64,000 nucleotides of DNA from Acidobacteriota bacterium (GCA_003223645.1 QHVT01000006.1:62001-126000); one strand, 5' to 3'; shown: positions 50,583 to 60,612, counted from the stretch's first letter. Translations and numbers: made by a program. Notes: a model not told the origin generated them from the sequence alone.

Positions 50583-52292
50583 TCACCGCGACGTTTGATC
50601 GATGAACGTGTCCCAGTCCTTCTGCATCTTCGCCGCGGATTTCTGCTCGAGATACACCATGTGTCCGGCCCAGTAGCGCGCGTAGCTGATGTTCTTCTGG
50701 TAGCTCGCGGGGAGACTGAGCTCGTGCATCGTGTACTCGGCCTGGTAGTACGGCGTGGCGAGATCGTAGAAGCCTTCCATCACCAGGACTTTCAGGAACG
50801 GGTTGCCGACGATCGCGACGCGGAGCGGTGAGATCGTTTCCTGAAATCCCTGCGGACCGCCGGGCGCCTGCGTCGTGCCGGTCGAGCTCCAGAGGAACAT
50901 GCCGGACTGCTGCGCGGACGTGTAGTACGGCATGTCGGTTTTGTAATTGAGCTCGGTGCGCATGTAGTTGTGGAACGTCATCGTGAACGGCGGCGTCGAT
51001 TGGATCGACGCGGGATCGGTCGGCGCGCCCTGCGCTGCGGGACGCGATCCGGGGAACGCCGGCTCGGGCAGCGCGTAGCGGCCGTCGAGCCGTCCGACGC
51101 GCATACGCTGATCGAGCAGTAGCTCGTGATCGAACGTGCCGACGTCGATGCGCAGATTGTTCTCCTCGATGACCGCCTTCGTGAGACCGGTGTAGCGCGC
51201 GAGACCATTCACGATGGCTTCCCGCTGCTGCGCCGTCATTGCATCGCCGCGCGCGAGCGCAGCCGCGTAGTCGGTGATCGCCCACTCTTCTGCTTCGCGG
51301 ATCGGCGCGCACGGCGCGTCGGGGTCGGTCTGACAGCGATCGATTGCCGCCTGCAGCTCCGGCGAGAGTTTGTGATGCCAGTACGCGATCGCCATGTACG
51401 TCGGCACGTTCCACGGATACGGCGCGTCGTTCGCCGGCGAGAACGCGAGCGTCTGGAAGTTCAGCGCCATCGACAACAGCCCGATGCCGTTGAACACGAT
51501 GCCGCGGCCTTGCAGGTAACCAGCGAGGCCGGCCGAGCGCGTGGTGCCGTAGCTCTCGCCGAACAGATACAGCGGCGAGCTCCAGCGCTCATTGCGCGAG
51601 ATGTACATGCGAATGAACTCGCCGAACGCCTGCACGTCGCCGTCGGGATTCTGATACTTGCGCGCCGCCGCCGCATCGGCCGCGCGGCTCCATCCCGTGC
51701 CGATCGCGTCGATGAGGACGACGTCGGTGCGATCGAGCGGCGTGTACGGATTGTCGTGGATGCGGAACGGCGGACGCGTCATGAATCCCTGCGGATCCAT
51801 GACGACCGTGCGCGGCCCGAGGGCGCCCATGTGCAGCCAGATCGACGCGGAGCCGGGGCCGCCGTTGTACGCGAACGTCAGCGGACGCGTTCCCGCATCC
51901 GCTCCATCCACCGTGTACGCCACATAAAACATCAGCGCCTCGGTCACACCCTCGCCGTTCTTGATCGGCATGCGGCCCGCCGTCGCGGTGTACTTCAGCG
52001 CCTTGCCGCCGACGTTGATCGAATGATGCGTGACGCTCGCCGGCGTCTCCTTCATGTCGAAGTGAAAGTTCGTGTTCTGTGCGCCGCCGCCTCCCACTGG
52101 TGCGGGCGCGGGCGTTTCGGTTCGCTCGCGCTCTCGCGCCGGCTGCTGCTGCTCCTGCGTCATCTGCTGCGTGCGTGCAGATGGCTCGGGCTCGGTGCTC
52201 TGCGGAGTCGGAGTCGGCGGCGTTGATCGTTGCTGAGAAAAGGCGGGAATTGCGATTGCGAGAAGAAGAGCGAGCGCAAGGCGGCTTTTCAT
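50583..52292 (-). CDS. Secreted serine carboxypeptidase (S10)
   Basis: 569 residues. Signal peptide MKSRLALALLLAIAIPAFSQ; a Met at 52301 is an alternative start. Residues about 20-75 are a Pro/Gln-rich linker. The peptidase has the oxyanion loop FAYNGGPGSAS, nucleophile Ser in LFGESYGTTR, Asp in EGFYDLATP and His in WAGHMVYLE. Removes C-terminal residues from peptides at low pH in the periplasm or outside; works well with the peptide importers of this window. Confidence 0.92.
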   Translation of the reverse strand: MKSRLALALLLAIAIPAFSQQRSTPPTPTPQSTEPEPSARTQQMTQEQQQPARERERTETPAPAPVGGGGAQNTNFHFDMKETPASVTHHSINVGGKALKYTATAGRMPIKNGEGVTEALMFYVAYTVDGADAGTRPLTFAYNGGPGSASIWLHMGALGPRTVVMDPQGFMTRPPFRIHDNPYTPLDRTDVVLIDAIGTGWSRAADAAAARKYQNPDGDVQAFGEFIRMYISRNERWSSPLYLFGESYGTTRSAGLAGYLQGRGIVFNGIGLLSMALNFQTLAFSPANDAPYPWNVPTYMAIAYWHHKLSPELQAAIDRCQTDPDAPCAPIREAEEWAITDYAAALARGDAMTAQQREAIVNGLARYTGLTKAVIEENNLRIDVGTFDHELLLDQRMRVGRLDGRYALPEPAFPGSRPAAQGAPTDPASIQSTPPFTMTFHNYMRTELNYKTDMPYYTSAQQSGMFLWSSTGTTQAPGGPQGFQETISPLRVAIVGNPFLKVLVMEGFYDLATPYYQAEYTMHELSLPASYQKNISYARYWAGHMVYLEQKSAAKMQKDWDTFIDQTSR

Positions 52293-52312
52293 ACGCCGCA
52301 TTCTATCGATGC

Positions 52313-53146
52313 CTAACGCTCGTTCTCCAACCGCCGCAGCAGCTCGCGCACCGCCTCGATCACTTCGCCCTTCTCGACGTTCGGCTTCTTGAACGCGAGA
52401 TTGAGCGTGAACGGCAGCGCTTTGTCCTTCAGCGCGAACACATAGTTCTTCGGCCGTCCCGCTTTTTTCGGCTCCGGCTTCGTCGCGGTCTGCTTGCGCA
52501 AGTCGTCGCGCGACAGCTCCCCTGCTCCGAACGAGCGGACGAGTTTCTCCATCGCCTCTTCCGAATTCGCGCGCGCCACCTGCACGAGGACGCTCTTGTT
52601 CGAGATTCCGGCCTCGCGGCACATCGCGCGGATGCGGTCGGGGATCTCGTTGATGAGCAGCGTCTCGGTGATCGTCGTTCGCGACTTGCCGATGACCTGC
52701 GAGATCTTCTCGTGCGTGTATCCGAATTTCTGTTGAAGGAGCGCGAAGCCTTCCGCTTCTTCGAACGGCGTCAGGTCTTTGCGCTGGATGTTCTCGATGA
52801 GCGCGATCTCGAGCTGCTCGCGGTCGTCGACGTCGAGCTCGATCGCCGGAATCTCGTCGAGTCCCGCCAGCGACGCCGCGCGATAGCGGCGCTCGCCGGA
52901 GATGATCTGATAGCGGTTCGGCCCGATCTGACGAACGAGGATCGGCTCGAGCACGCCCTTCTCGCGCACGCTCGCCGCCAGCTCTTCGATGTTGCCGAGC
53001 TGCGTGCGTGGCTGTTCCGCGTTCGGCTCGATGAACTCGATCGGCAGCATCGACCCGATGTGCCGGCCGGAGCGCCGCGTCAGCTCGTCGACGTAATGCG
53101 AGTCGTGGCGCATGCCTGTCCGCTCGGGAAGTCCTCGTTTAGCCAT
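52313..53146 (-). CDS. parB: Chromosome partitioning protein ParB
   Basis: 277 residues. CTP-dependent DNA clamp that loads at parS. N-terminal ParB/Sulfiredoxin fold with PRTQLGNIEELAASVREKG (Box I) and GERRYRAASLAGL (Box II, the CTP-binding GERRYRA), then the HTH region KISQVIGKSRTTITETLLI, and a C-terminal dimerisation helix. Start at 53146 follows AAAGGA. It forms an operon with parA, with a family E palindrome between. Confidence 0.96.
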   Translation of the reverse strand: MAKRGLPERTGMRHDSHYVDELTRRSGRHIGSMLPIEFIEPNAEQPRTQLGNIEELAASVREKGVLEPILVRQIGPNRYQIISGERRYRAASLAGLDEIPAIELDVDDREQLEIALIENIQRKDLTPFEEAEGFALLQQKFGYTHEKISQVIGKSRTTITETLLINEIPDRIRAMCREAGISNKSVLVQVARANSEEAMEKLVRSFGAGELSRDDLRKQTATKPEPKKAGRPKNYVFALKDKALPFTLNLAFKKPNVEKGEVIEAVRELLRRLENER

Positions 53147-53177
53147 GGGGGTCCTTTCGCACTGCGAAATGATTCGA

Positions 53178-53248
53178 GGAACGCAGAACGCAGAGCGAAG
53201 AATTGAGAAATCTCTTCGTTCTGAATTCTGCGTTCTGCGTTCGCGCTC
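53178..53248. repeat. Palindrome family E between parA and parB
   Basis: ACGCAGAACGCAGAGCGAAG with the complement CTTCGTTCTGAATTCTGCG. Compact loop; E family member closest to 25082-25193. Confidence 0.82.
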
Positions 53249-54002
53249 ATACTCGCGACAGCAACTCCTCCGACAGCGAGTAGTACTCGTTCGCGCCGCT
53301 CGATTTCGGCGCGAACGTGAAGATCGATTCCCTGTACGCCGGGCTTTCTTCCAGGCGGATCGACTTCGTGATGACGGTGTTGAACAGGCGATCGCCGAAG
53401 ACCTGTCCGATCTGATCGTGAATGTCTTTGGCGAGCGTCGTGCGCTTGTCGTGCATCGTGATCACGACGCCGAGGAGCTGAAGATTCGGATTCGGACGCG
53501 CCTTGATCTTCTCGATCGTCTCGAGCAGATCGTCCGTCCCTTCGAGCGCGAAGTACGACGACTGGATCGGGACGAGGACGTGCGTCGAGGCGACGAGCGC
53601 GTTGACCGTGATCATGCCGAGAGTCGGCGGCGTGTCGATGAAAATATAGTCGTACTCGGTGGGCGCATCTTTCATCCGGTCTTTGAGACGAAAGGGGCCG
53701 TCGAGATCGCCGATGAGCTTCGACTCGAGCTTCGCCAGCGCGATGCGCGACGGCGCGATGGAGAGATTCGGAACGGACGTCGGAACGATGACGTCCTTGA
53801 ACTCCATCTCCTCGCTGACGAGCACGTCGTACATCGACTTCGTGATCGCGCGCGCGTCGACGTAGCTCATCGTCGAATTCGCCTGCGGATCGAGATCGAC
53901 GAGCAGGGTCTTCAACCCTTTGTTCGCGACGGCTGCAGCTAGATTGATGGCGGTGGTCGTCTTTCCGACGCCGCCTTTTTGGTTGGCTACGGTAATGATC
54001 AT
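53247..54002 (-). CDS. parA: Chromosome partitioning ATPase ParA/Soj
   Basis: 251 residues from MIITVANQKGGVGKTT: deviant Walker A KGGVGKTT at 9-16 with both Lys. Walker A' LLVDLDPQANST and Walker B FIDTPPTLGM follow. It segregates chromosome origins with ParB. Longer frame upstream overlaps the next gene and is rejected. Confidence 0.96.
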   Translation of the reverse strand: MIITVANQKGGVGKTTTAINLAAAVANKGLKTLLVDLDPQANSTMSYVDARAITKSMYDVLVSEEMEFKDVIVPTSVPNLSIAPSRIALAKLESKLIGDLDGPFRLKDRMKDAPTEYDYIFIDTPPTLGMITVNALVASTHVLVPIQSSYFALEGTDDLLETIEKIKARPNPNLQLLGVVITMHDKRTTLAKDIHDQIGQVFGDRLFNTVITKSIRLEESPAYRESIFTFAPKSSGANEYYSLSEELLSRV

Positions 54003-54018
54003 GTGGGCCGGTGGGATT

Positions 54019-56154
54019 CTACGGAGCCGCTTCCGGTTTGGGAAGCACGGTGATCTCTCGAAGCATGATGCGAGTGACATCGAAGCGGAGCGGATCGCTC
54101 ACGCGGACGGGATAGACGGCGATCGTGCGGTCGGGAGACGTGGCGAGAATCGGCACGCTTTGCTTCACATCGACGGGAACCGGCGGTGACGCCAGACGGG
54201 CGTCATCGAACGTCCCTGCTCCGTCCCACAGCACGGCTTCGTCACGCTCATCGCCGGGCAGCATCATGACGAACGCTCCATGAGTCCAGATCGCGGCGTG
54301 AGGACCGTTTTTCGCGAAAAACTGCTGCTCGCCATGGCTATTCACCACGAATGTCTCGCGCTGATACGACGTGGCGTAGCCGAGAAGGAACGTCGTCGCG
54401 CCAACGAGAGCGCGATCGTTGCCGTCTCCGGCGATGGCGAGGATCCAGCTCTCCTTTGCCGACTCGACCGGCAGATCGATGTCGGAGAGCCGGCTGAAGT
54501 TGCTCGAGTATGCGGCGACGTGGGATCGATACATCTGTATGCATGTGACCGGCCGGTACGCCGCAATCATGTGCCACGCGAGAATGAATCCCGCCGGCGT
54601 CGGAGTCGCGTGAAGCGAATAGATATGGCCGACGTGCGGGATGAGAACGAAGCCTCCCTCCGGCGTGACGACCGTGCCGTCGCGCCGCACGCGCGCGGCG
54701 TACAGCACCGACTCGACGGGCCAGCAGGGAGCGTCGAGGTTTTGATGGGCGTCCTGCCAGAAAACGATGAAGTCCTGTCCGTCCCAGATCACGTCCAGCG
54801 GTGTGCCGGCGCCAAGGACGATGGGCCGCGACGGCGCTCCTTCCACTGGAATGATCTGCGCCAGGACGGACGCATATGGACCGCCGACAGCGAGAAACGT
54901 CGACGTGCCGTCGCTCGCGAGGTAGTCGTAGCGAAGGTCTTGCAGGCCGAGGCCGTCGAGCGCCACGCCGTTCCGGAATCGCCCGGCTTTCGGCGTCTCG
55001 ATGTACGACGGTTGTCCAATGATCGTTTCACGCCAGGCGATGAGATCGACTCCACCCGCCGTCGCGGCGTCGACGGGTGACTGGTTGACCGGAGTGAATG
55101 CGAATGCCGTCGCGTTCGAGATCGCCCGTCCATCGATCGTCGCGAGCATCACCTCGGCGACAGGTGCACCACGCGCGATCAACACGTTCGCACCGTTCCA
55201 CGCGATCACTGCCTCGGTCGAAACAGCGGGGATCCTGAGCTCGCGCGCGATGCCCAACAACGGAATCCGAAACGCTCTCACGCCGGAGCGATCGCGCACG
55301 AGAATCACCGGCCGTCCGTTGACCTCGATCGCGTCGAAGATCGTGCCGCTCACGATCGGTTCCGGCAGATCGCTCGATTCACCGCGATCGTTGAGCGAGA
55401 TCGCGTACGTGCCGCCCGTCTGCGGCGAAAAGAGAACCATCGCACCGAGCGGCGTGGTTACGACGAAGAGTGCGCTCAGCGGTGACGCGCCGGACGCGAT
55501 GACATGCTGCGCGGCCGTGATCCCGTCCGCGGTGATGAGAAACGTCTCGATCCCGCGCGTGGTGTGGCACGCGACGATGAAATTGGATCCCGCGCGCGCG
55601 ACGCCGAGGGCCACGTCTTCGATTTCGCCGATGGACCATACGTTCGAGACTTGCCGCCCCGCGCGATCGAACATCGCGGCACGAAGCGTTCGCTTCAAAT
55701 CCCAACGAACCGACCAAAGAAGCAGATAGCGGTCATCCGTCGCCGCGAGGCGAATGGCTTCTCCGTCGAGAATCAATTGGTCTCTTGCGACGATGGATTC
55801 GGAAGTCTTCGATCCATTGGCGTCGAGCTGCGCCACCGCGATGCGGTAGTCCATTTTCCATACGGCGAGATATCCGTCGCCGCTGCTCGCGATCACGGGC
55901 GAGTTTCCGAGGAACGAGAGGAGCGCCGGCGGCGCCGGCTCTCCGTGCGGACTGACGGCAGTCGTGATCAATCGCCCCGAGAACCGGCCGGCGATCACGA
56001 ACCCGCGCCCGTTCGAGGCCACATCCATTTCCGTGACGGCTGCGCGCACGTTCGACTTCGCTGGAATCTCGAACGGTTCGCTGAAGGAGAGTGACTGGGC
56101 AGCAGCGATTCGGGCGAAAATCGCCCAAATCAAGACAGTACGCGAGAGTCGCAT
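54019..56154 (-). CDS. Large secreted propeller-like protein, unknown
   Basis: 711 residues, signal peptide MRLSRTVLIWAIFARIAAAQ. The mature protein has repeated beta segments typified by GRGFVIAGRF, GDGYLAVWKM, DDRYLLLWSV, WDGQDFIVFWQD and AGFILAWHM, about 50-60 residues apart, suggesting a seven- to ten-bladed propeller. No active-site motif. Likely surface or periplasmic. It lies between the BFN nuclease and parA with short gaps, so is probably cotranscribed. Confidence 0.78.
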   Translation of the reverse strand: MRLSRTVLIWAIFARIAAAQSLSFSEPFEIPAKSNVRAAVTEMDVASNGRGFVIAGRFSGRLITTAVSPHGEPAPPALLSFLGNSPVIASSGDGYLAVWKMDYRIAVAQLDANGSKTSESIVARDQLILDGEAIRLAATDDRYLLLWSVRWDLKRTLRAAMFDRAGRQVSNVWSIGEIEDVALGVARAGSNFIVACHTTRGIETFLITADGITAAQHVIASGASPLSALFVVTTPLGAMVLFSPQTGGTYAISLNDRGESSDLPEPIVSGTIFDAIEVNGRPVILVRDRSGVRAFRIPLLGIARELRIPAVSTEAVIAWNGANVLIARGAPVAEVMLATIDGRAISNATAFAFTPVNQSPVDAATAGGVDLIAWRETIIGQPSYIETPKAGRFRNGVALDGLGLQDLRYDYLASDGTSTFLAVGGPYASVLAQIIPVEGAPSRPIVLGAGTPLDVIWDGQDFIVFWQDAHQNLDAPCWPVESVLYAARVRRDGTVVTPEGGFVLIPHVGHIYSLHATPTPAGFILAWHMIAAYRPVTCIQMYRSHVAAYSSNFSRLSDIDLPVESAKESWILAIAGDGNDRALVGATTFLLGYATSYQRETFVVNSHGEQQFFAKNGPHAAIWTHGAFVMMLPGDERDEAVLWDGAGTFDDARLASPPVPVDVKQSVPILATSPDRTIAVYPVRVSDPLRFDVTRIMLREITVLPKPEAAP

Positions 56155-56167
56155 ACTGTTATTTGTA

Positions 56168-56656
56168 CTACATTTTGTACTTGCCCATCTCGTCCGGCTC
56201 GAGGTTCTCGAACCACTTCTTCATCTTCTCGTCCTGGTCTTCGCCGTCGGGGGAGATGGTCTGCGCCTGATCGAGGACGGACTGCGCGACATAAATCGGC
56301 GCCTCGGTGCGCAGCGCGAGCGCGATCGCGTCGCTGGGGCGGGCGTCGACTTCGAGCGTCTTTCCGCCGACGAGGATGCGGATCTGCGCGAAGAACGTGG
56401 AGTCGCGGAGGTCGTTGATCACGACGCGGGTGACCTCCCCTTCCAGCTCGTTGATCATGTTGCGGAGAAGATCGTGCGTCATCGGACGCGGGGTGGTGAT
56501 GTTCTCGAGCTGCAGCGCGATCGCGTTCGCCTCGAAGATGCCGACCCAGATCGGGAGGAAAAACTTTTCGTCGTCGTCCTTCAGCACGACGATCGGAGAG
56601 TTCGAGACGGGATCGAGCATCAATCCCTTGATCGTCATCGAAACCAAATCGTTCAT
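56168..56656 (-). CDS. Bifunctional nuclease (DUF151/BFN family)
   Basis: 162 residues. The BFN domain is complete: VVLKDDDEKFFLPIWVGIFEANAIALQLE, RPMTHDLLRNMI and DARPSDAIALALRTEAPIYVAQSVLD. Family members in plants and Actinobacteria show RNase/DNase activity, but bacterial roles are poorly known. C-terminal acidic tail. ATG overlaps the miaB stop. Confidence 0.92.
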   Translation of the reverse strand: MNDLVSMTIKGLMLDPVSNSPIVVLKDDDEKFFLPIWVGIFEANAIALQLENITTPRPMTHDLLRNMINELEGEVTRVVINDLRDSTFFAQIRILVGGKTLEVDARPSDAIALALRTEAPIYVAQSVLDQAQTISPDGEDQDEKMKKWFENLEPDEMGKYKM

Positions 56657-57948
56657 GCGACGGCCTCCCCGCGCAGCGTGTGATGTTGCGCCGAATCGAT
56701 GCGCACGCCAAGGATACTCCCGAGCGGCGTCGATGGGTCGCCGTGAAAATTCACGACCCAGTAGTCATCGGTTCTGCCTGACAACATCGCCGGATCGTGC
56801 TTGCTCGGTCCTTCGACCATTACCGGCACGACGCGTCCGCGATACGACTCGAGCCGCTCGCGCTTGATGCGCTCGTGCAATGCAAACAGACGCTGCAGAC
56901 GATCGTCGGCAATCGATTCGTCGACGGCCGCGCCGATGCGCAGCGCCGGCGTTCCGGGTCGCGGCGAGTATTTGAACGCGAAGAGCGATCCGTATCCGAC
57001 TTCTTCGATGAGCGACAGCGTCTCCTGAAAGTCCTCCTCGGTCTCGCCGGGGAAGCCGACGATGATGTCGGTCGAGAAGTGGATGTCGGGGATCTCTTTG
57101 CGAATGCGCGCCATGGTCTCGAGATATTTCTCGCGCGTGTACAGCCGTTTCATCCTGCGCAGCACGCGCGACGATCCCGATTGCACCGGCAGGTGCAGGT
57201 AGCGTGAGATGTTCGCGTGATCGCGCATCGCGGAGATCATCGAGTCGCTGACCTCGGCGGGATGCGACGTCGTGAATCGCAGCCGCACGACGCCTTCGAT
57301 TTCCGCGACGGCGCCGAGCAGCGCGCCGAAATCGTTTCCGGTGACGGGACAGCGATACGCGTTGACGGTTTGCCCGAGGAGCTCGATCTCGACGCGGCCG
57401 CTCTCGACGGCGGCACGCGCCTCGGCGACGACGTCATCAAACGGACGCGAGACCTCGCGGCCGCGCGTCGTCGGCACGATGCAGAACGTGCAGTTCTTGT
57501 TGCAGCCTTCGATGATCGTGATCCACGCCTTCGTCGGCGACGTGCGGTCGAGCGCGAGGTAGTCGTAGTTGCGGTCCTCGGGGAAATCGATCGCGAGCCG
57601 CCTCCCCTCTTCGAGCACCGCGTCGAGATGTCCGACGTTGCCCGGGCCCATCACGAAGTCGACCCATGGCGCGCGCTCGAGGATCCGCTTCCCTTCCTGC
57701 TGCGCGACGCAGCCGCAGACGCCGATCGTGACGTCGCGCTCGCGCTTCAACTCGCGCAGGCGTCCGAGGTGCGAGAACACTTTCTGCTCGGCCTTGTCGC
57801 GAACCGAACAGGTGTTGAGCAGAATCAGATCGGCGTTCGCCTCTTCATCGACGCGCTTGTACCCGCGCAACTTCAGATTGCCCGACAAGCGCTGCGTGTC
57901 GAGCTCGTTCATCTGACAGCCCCAGGTTTCGATGAAGAACGTTTTCAT
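56653..57948 (-). CDS. miaB: tRNA-2-methylthio-N6-dimethylallyladenosine synthase
   Basis: 431 residues. Radical-SAM methylthiolation of i6A37 in tRNA. UPF0004 domain with Cys in ETWGCQMN, NTCSVRDKA and CGCVAQQEG. Radical-SAM motif CNKNCTFC (CxxxCxxC) near residue 150. C-terminal TRAM domain (YRGRVVPVMVEGPSKHD). Overlaps BFN at the 3' end and the coiled-coil gene at the 5' end, so is within a compact operon. Confidence 0.95.
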   Translation of the reverse strand: MKTFFIETWGCQMNELDTQRLSGNLKLRGYKRVDEEANADLILLNTCSVRDKAEQKVFSHLGRLRELKRERDVTIGVCGCVAQQEGKRILERAPWVDFVMGPGNVGHLDAVLEEGRRLAIDFPEDRNYDYLALDRTSPTKAWITIIEGCNKNCTFCIVPTTRGREVSRPFDDVVAEARAAVESGRVEIELLGQTVNAYRCPVTGNDFGALLGAVAEIEGVVRLRFTTSHPAEVSDSMISAMRDHANISRYLHLPVQSGSSRVLRRMKRLYTREKYLETMARIRKEIPDIHFSTDIIVGFPGETEEDFQETLSLIEEVGYGSLFAFKYSPRPGTPALRIGAAVDESIADDRLQRLFALHERIKRERLESYRGRVVPVMVEGPSKHDPAMLSGRTDDYWVVNFHGDPSTPLGSILGVRIDSAQHHTLRGEAVA

Positions 57949-58460
57949 GGCTTCTGTGGAGCGGCGGCCGCTTCGGCCGCCGGTGCTCGCGAGAATTCGG
58001 CGCCCGAAGCGGGCGCCGCTCCACTGAGCGTCGCAAGTTGTTTCTTCGCCGCGTCCAACTTCGCTTTCTTCTCCGCGAACTGTCGCGCGATCACGTTGTC
58101 GCGATCATCCAGATCATTCGTTGCGAAGTAGCTCGCCTCGAGCGCCGCGACGTCTTTTTCCAGCGCGTCGATCGTCGACTGCAGCTCCGCGCGATTCGCT
58201 TCCGTCGCGAGCCGTGCCGTTCGTTCGGCGGCCTGCTTCTCCATCAGCGACGGTTCCGGCTTGACTTCGGCGGTCTTCGCTTTCGACGGGGACAGCTCGG
58301 TCAGCTTCCCTTTCGACTTCTTCACGTCCGCGTTCGTGATCACTTTCGTGGTCGTCGTGCCGCTCTTCTTCTTCGCCTTCGCTTCTTTCGAAGCTTCGAC
58401 GAGCGCGGTCGTGTCGCTTTGCAGCGACGCGATGAGCAACGCAACGAGGAGGAGTTTCAT
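57945..58460 (-). CDS. Secreted coiled-coil protein with palindrome-derived tail
   Basis: 171 residues, signal peptide MKLLLVALLIASLQS. Lys/Glu/Ala-rich with a long coiled coil (about residues 85-145: ANRAELQSTIDALEKDVAAL). The last 25 residues (GAAPASGAEFSRAPAAEAAA) are the translation of a family C palindrome and match the extra peptide in the phytoene synthase. No known function. ATGA overlap with miaB. Confidence 0.72.
   Translation of the reverse strand: MKLLLVALLIASLQSDTTALVEASKEAKAKKKSGTTTTKVITNADVKKSKGKLTELSPSKAKTAEVKPEPSLMEKQAAERTARLATEANRAELQSTIDALEKDVAALEASYFATNDLDDRDNVIARQFAEKKAKLDAAKKQLATLSGAAPASGAEFSRAPAAEAAAAPQKP
57954..58026. repeat. Palindrome family C inside a gene's 3' end
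   Basis: TGGAGCGGCGGCCGCTTCGG and the complement CCCGAAGCGGGCGCCGCTCCA, core GCTCGCGAGAATTCGG. Confidence 0.9.
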
Positions 58461-58822
58461 ACGCGGCCGTAGCGATCTTCGAGTCGAACGACGTCATCGA
58501 GCTCCGGCGTCGAGACCTCGGCAACGTCGGTGTCGGCGAGCGCTTCCATGCGATGGATCAGACGCGGCGGAATGTGAAATGCCTCGCCCTTTCGCAACGT
58601 CAACTCGCGCCGGTCGCCGTCGTGCTCGATCGTCAGCCGCAGCTCGCCGTCCACAACGTACAGCGTCTCTTCTTTCATTTCGTGGAACTGGAGGCTCAGC
58701 GACTCGCCGCGATTGATGTGCAGAATCTTGCCGACGTAACGGTCGGTGTGCGCGAAGATCAGCTCGTAGCCCCACGGCTTGGGGATGCGCTTGATGTCGT
58801 GAATTGAGAACAGATCGCTCAT
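58457..58822 (-). CDS. Cupin-domain protein, phosphomannose isomerase-like
   Basis: 121 residues. Single cupin barrel: motif 1 GESLSLQFHEMKEETLYVVDG (His, Glu, metal ligands) and motif 2 GEAFHIPPRLIHRMEAL. The N-terminal IKRIPKPWGYELIFAHTDRYVGK matches type II mannose-6-phosphate isomerase cupins. Possibly an isomerase or sugar-binding protein linked to the adjacent PTS; start overlaps the ptsI stop. Substrate unknown. Confidence 0.87.
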   Translation of the reverse strand: MSDLFSIHDIKRIPKPWGYELIFAHTDRYVGKILHINRGESLSLQFHEMKEETLYVVDGELRLTIEHDGDRRELTLRKGEAFHIPPRLIHRMEALADTDVAEVSTPELDDVVRLEDRYGRV

Positions 58823-60612
58823 AGGCTCTTGCTGGCCAGTCCTTCGGGGAAACGCATGGCCACGCTCTCGATGATGAATTCTTCGATCTCCTGCGCAGTC
58901 TTCTTGTTCAGGCAGGCCTCGGCGATGCGCTTGCAGTCTTTGTAACGCACCGAACGGATGACGTTCTTCACGACGGGAATCGAGCTCGGATTCATCGAGA
59001 AGATTTCGAGGCCGAGGCCGAGGAGCACGATCGCGTAAAGCGGATCGGACGCCATCTCGCCGCACATCGACACCGGAATGCCGGCGCGCTTGCCGGCGTC
59101 GATCACACCTTTGATGAGCCGCAAGAGCGCGGGATGCAGCGGCTCGTACAGGTAGCTGACGTTCTCGTTGCCGCGATCGATGGCGAGCGAGTACTGAATG
59201 AGATCGTTCGTGCCGATGGCGAAGAAGTCGGCTTCGGTCGCGAGCAGATCCGCGATCACGGCCGCCGACGGCACCTCGATCATGATTCCGATCTGCAGGT
59301 CTCTGTTGTACGGAATCTCCTGCGCGTCGAGCTCGAGGCGGATCTGCCGCACGAGCGTTTTCACCTGACGCAGCTCCTGCACGCCGGAGACGAGCGGGAA
59401 CATGATCTTGATCTTTCCGTACGCGGACGCGCGGAGCAGCGCGCGCAGCTGCGTCTTGAACATGTCGCGGTGCTGCATGCAGAGACGCAGCGCGCGCAGG
59501 CCGAGGACGGGATTGTCTTCCTTCGAGCCGATGATCTCGCGCGCGAGTTTTTTTCCGCCGAGGTCGAACGTGCGGATGACGCACCAGTTCGGCGCCGTCG
59601 CCTCGGCCAGCTTTCGGTAGACGTTGAAGTGCTCTTCTTCCGTCGGCAGGAACGGGCTCGTCGAGATGTAGAGAAATTCGGAGCGATAGAGGCCGATCCC
59701 CTGCGCGCCGAATTTCTGCGCGTCGTTCAATTCTTCGATCAGCTCGATGTTCGCCTGCATCGAGATCTCGTGATGGTCTTTCGTCTCGGCGGCGAGCTCG
59801 CGATTCTCGAGCAGCTTCTTTTCCGCTTCTTCGTGACGCGAGACGCGGCTCTGATACTCCTGCACCATCGCCGGCGTCGGATTGACGATGATCAATCCTT
59901 CGTAGCCGTCGACGATCACGAGCTCGTCGTTGTCGACGATCTTCGTGAGGCGCGGCACGCCGATGACTGCGGGCATGAACAGCGACTTCGCGATGATGGA
60001 CGTGTGCGACGTGCGTCCGCCGACTTCGGTGGCGAAGCCGACGATCGGCCGGCGGTTGAAGTGCACGGTGTCGGACGGCGTGAGGTCGTCGGCGAGGATC
60101 ACGACGTCGTGCGTGATCTCGGAGAGGTCGTGATGGGAGATGCCCTGCAGATTGACGAGCACGCGCTCGGCGACGTCTTTCACGTCGGCGACGCGCTCGC
60201 GCAGGTAGTCGTCCTCGAAGCTCGCGAAGCGCGCCTGCAATTCTTCCTGCACCTCGGCGAGCGCCCACTCCGCGTTCACCTGCTCGTTCTCGATCTTCTG
60301 CACGACTTTGTCGGCAAATGAGGCGTCTCCGACGATCATCGCGTGCGCCTCGAAGATCTGTGCGTACTCGTCTCCCATCGAGCGCGAGACTTTCTGCTTG
60401 AGGTCGAACAGCTCGTCGCGCGTCTTCTCGAGCGACTCCAGGAGCCGCGTGACTTCGGACGGCACTTCGTCCTCGCGAATCGGCACGCGATAGACCGACG
60501 CGACGCGCTTCTCGACGATCACCGCGCGCCCGATGGCGATGCCCGGTGACACACCGATGCCCTTGTGCGTGCGGATGTCGGAACGTGTTTGAGCCGCGGG
60601 CATTCGGCTCAT
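58819..60612 (-). CDS. ptsI: PTS enzyme I
   Basis: 597 residues. Takes phosphate from PEP onto a His and passes it to HPr. The phospho-His is in GGRTSHTSIIAKS. The PEP-binding TIM barrel has LYRSEFLYIS, TFDLGGKKLAREI, the signature EVPSAAVIADLLATEADFFAIGTNDLIQY and the Cys in VSMCGEMASDP. Length normal (570-600). Part of the EIIA, HPr, EI operon. No sugar permease is near. Confidence 0.96.
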   Translation of the reverse strand: MSRMPAAQTRSDIRTHKGIGVSPGIAIGRAVIVEKRVASVYRVPIREDEVPSEVTRLLESLEKTRDELFDLKQKVSRSMGDEYAQIFEAHAMIVGDASFADKVVQKIENEQVNAEWALAEVQEELQARFASFEDDYLRERVADVKDVAERVLVNLQGISHHDLSEITHDVVILADDLTPSDTVHFNRRPIVGFATEVGGRTSHTSIIAKSLFMPAVIGVPRLTKIVDNDELVIVDGYEGLIIVNPTPAMVQEYQSRVSRHEEAEKKLLENRELAAETKDHHEISMQANIELIEELNDAQKFGAQGIGLYRSEFLYISTSPFLPTEEEHFNVYRKLAEATAPNWCVIRTFDLGGKKLAREIIGSKEDNPVLGLRALRLCMQHRDMFKTQLRALLRASAYGKIKIMFPLVSGVQELRQVKTLVRQIRLELDAQEIPYNRDLQIGIMIEVPSAAVIADLLATEADFFAIGTNDLIQYSLAIDRGNENVSYLYEPLHPALLRLIKGVIDAGKRAGIPVSMCGEMASDPLYAIVLLGLGLEIFSMNPSSIPVVKNVIRSVRYKDCKRIAEACLNKKTAQEIEEFIIESVAMRFPEGLASKSL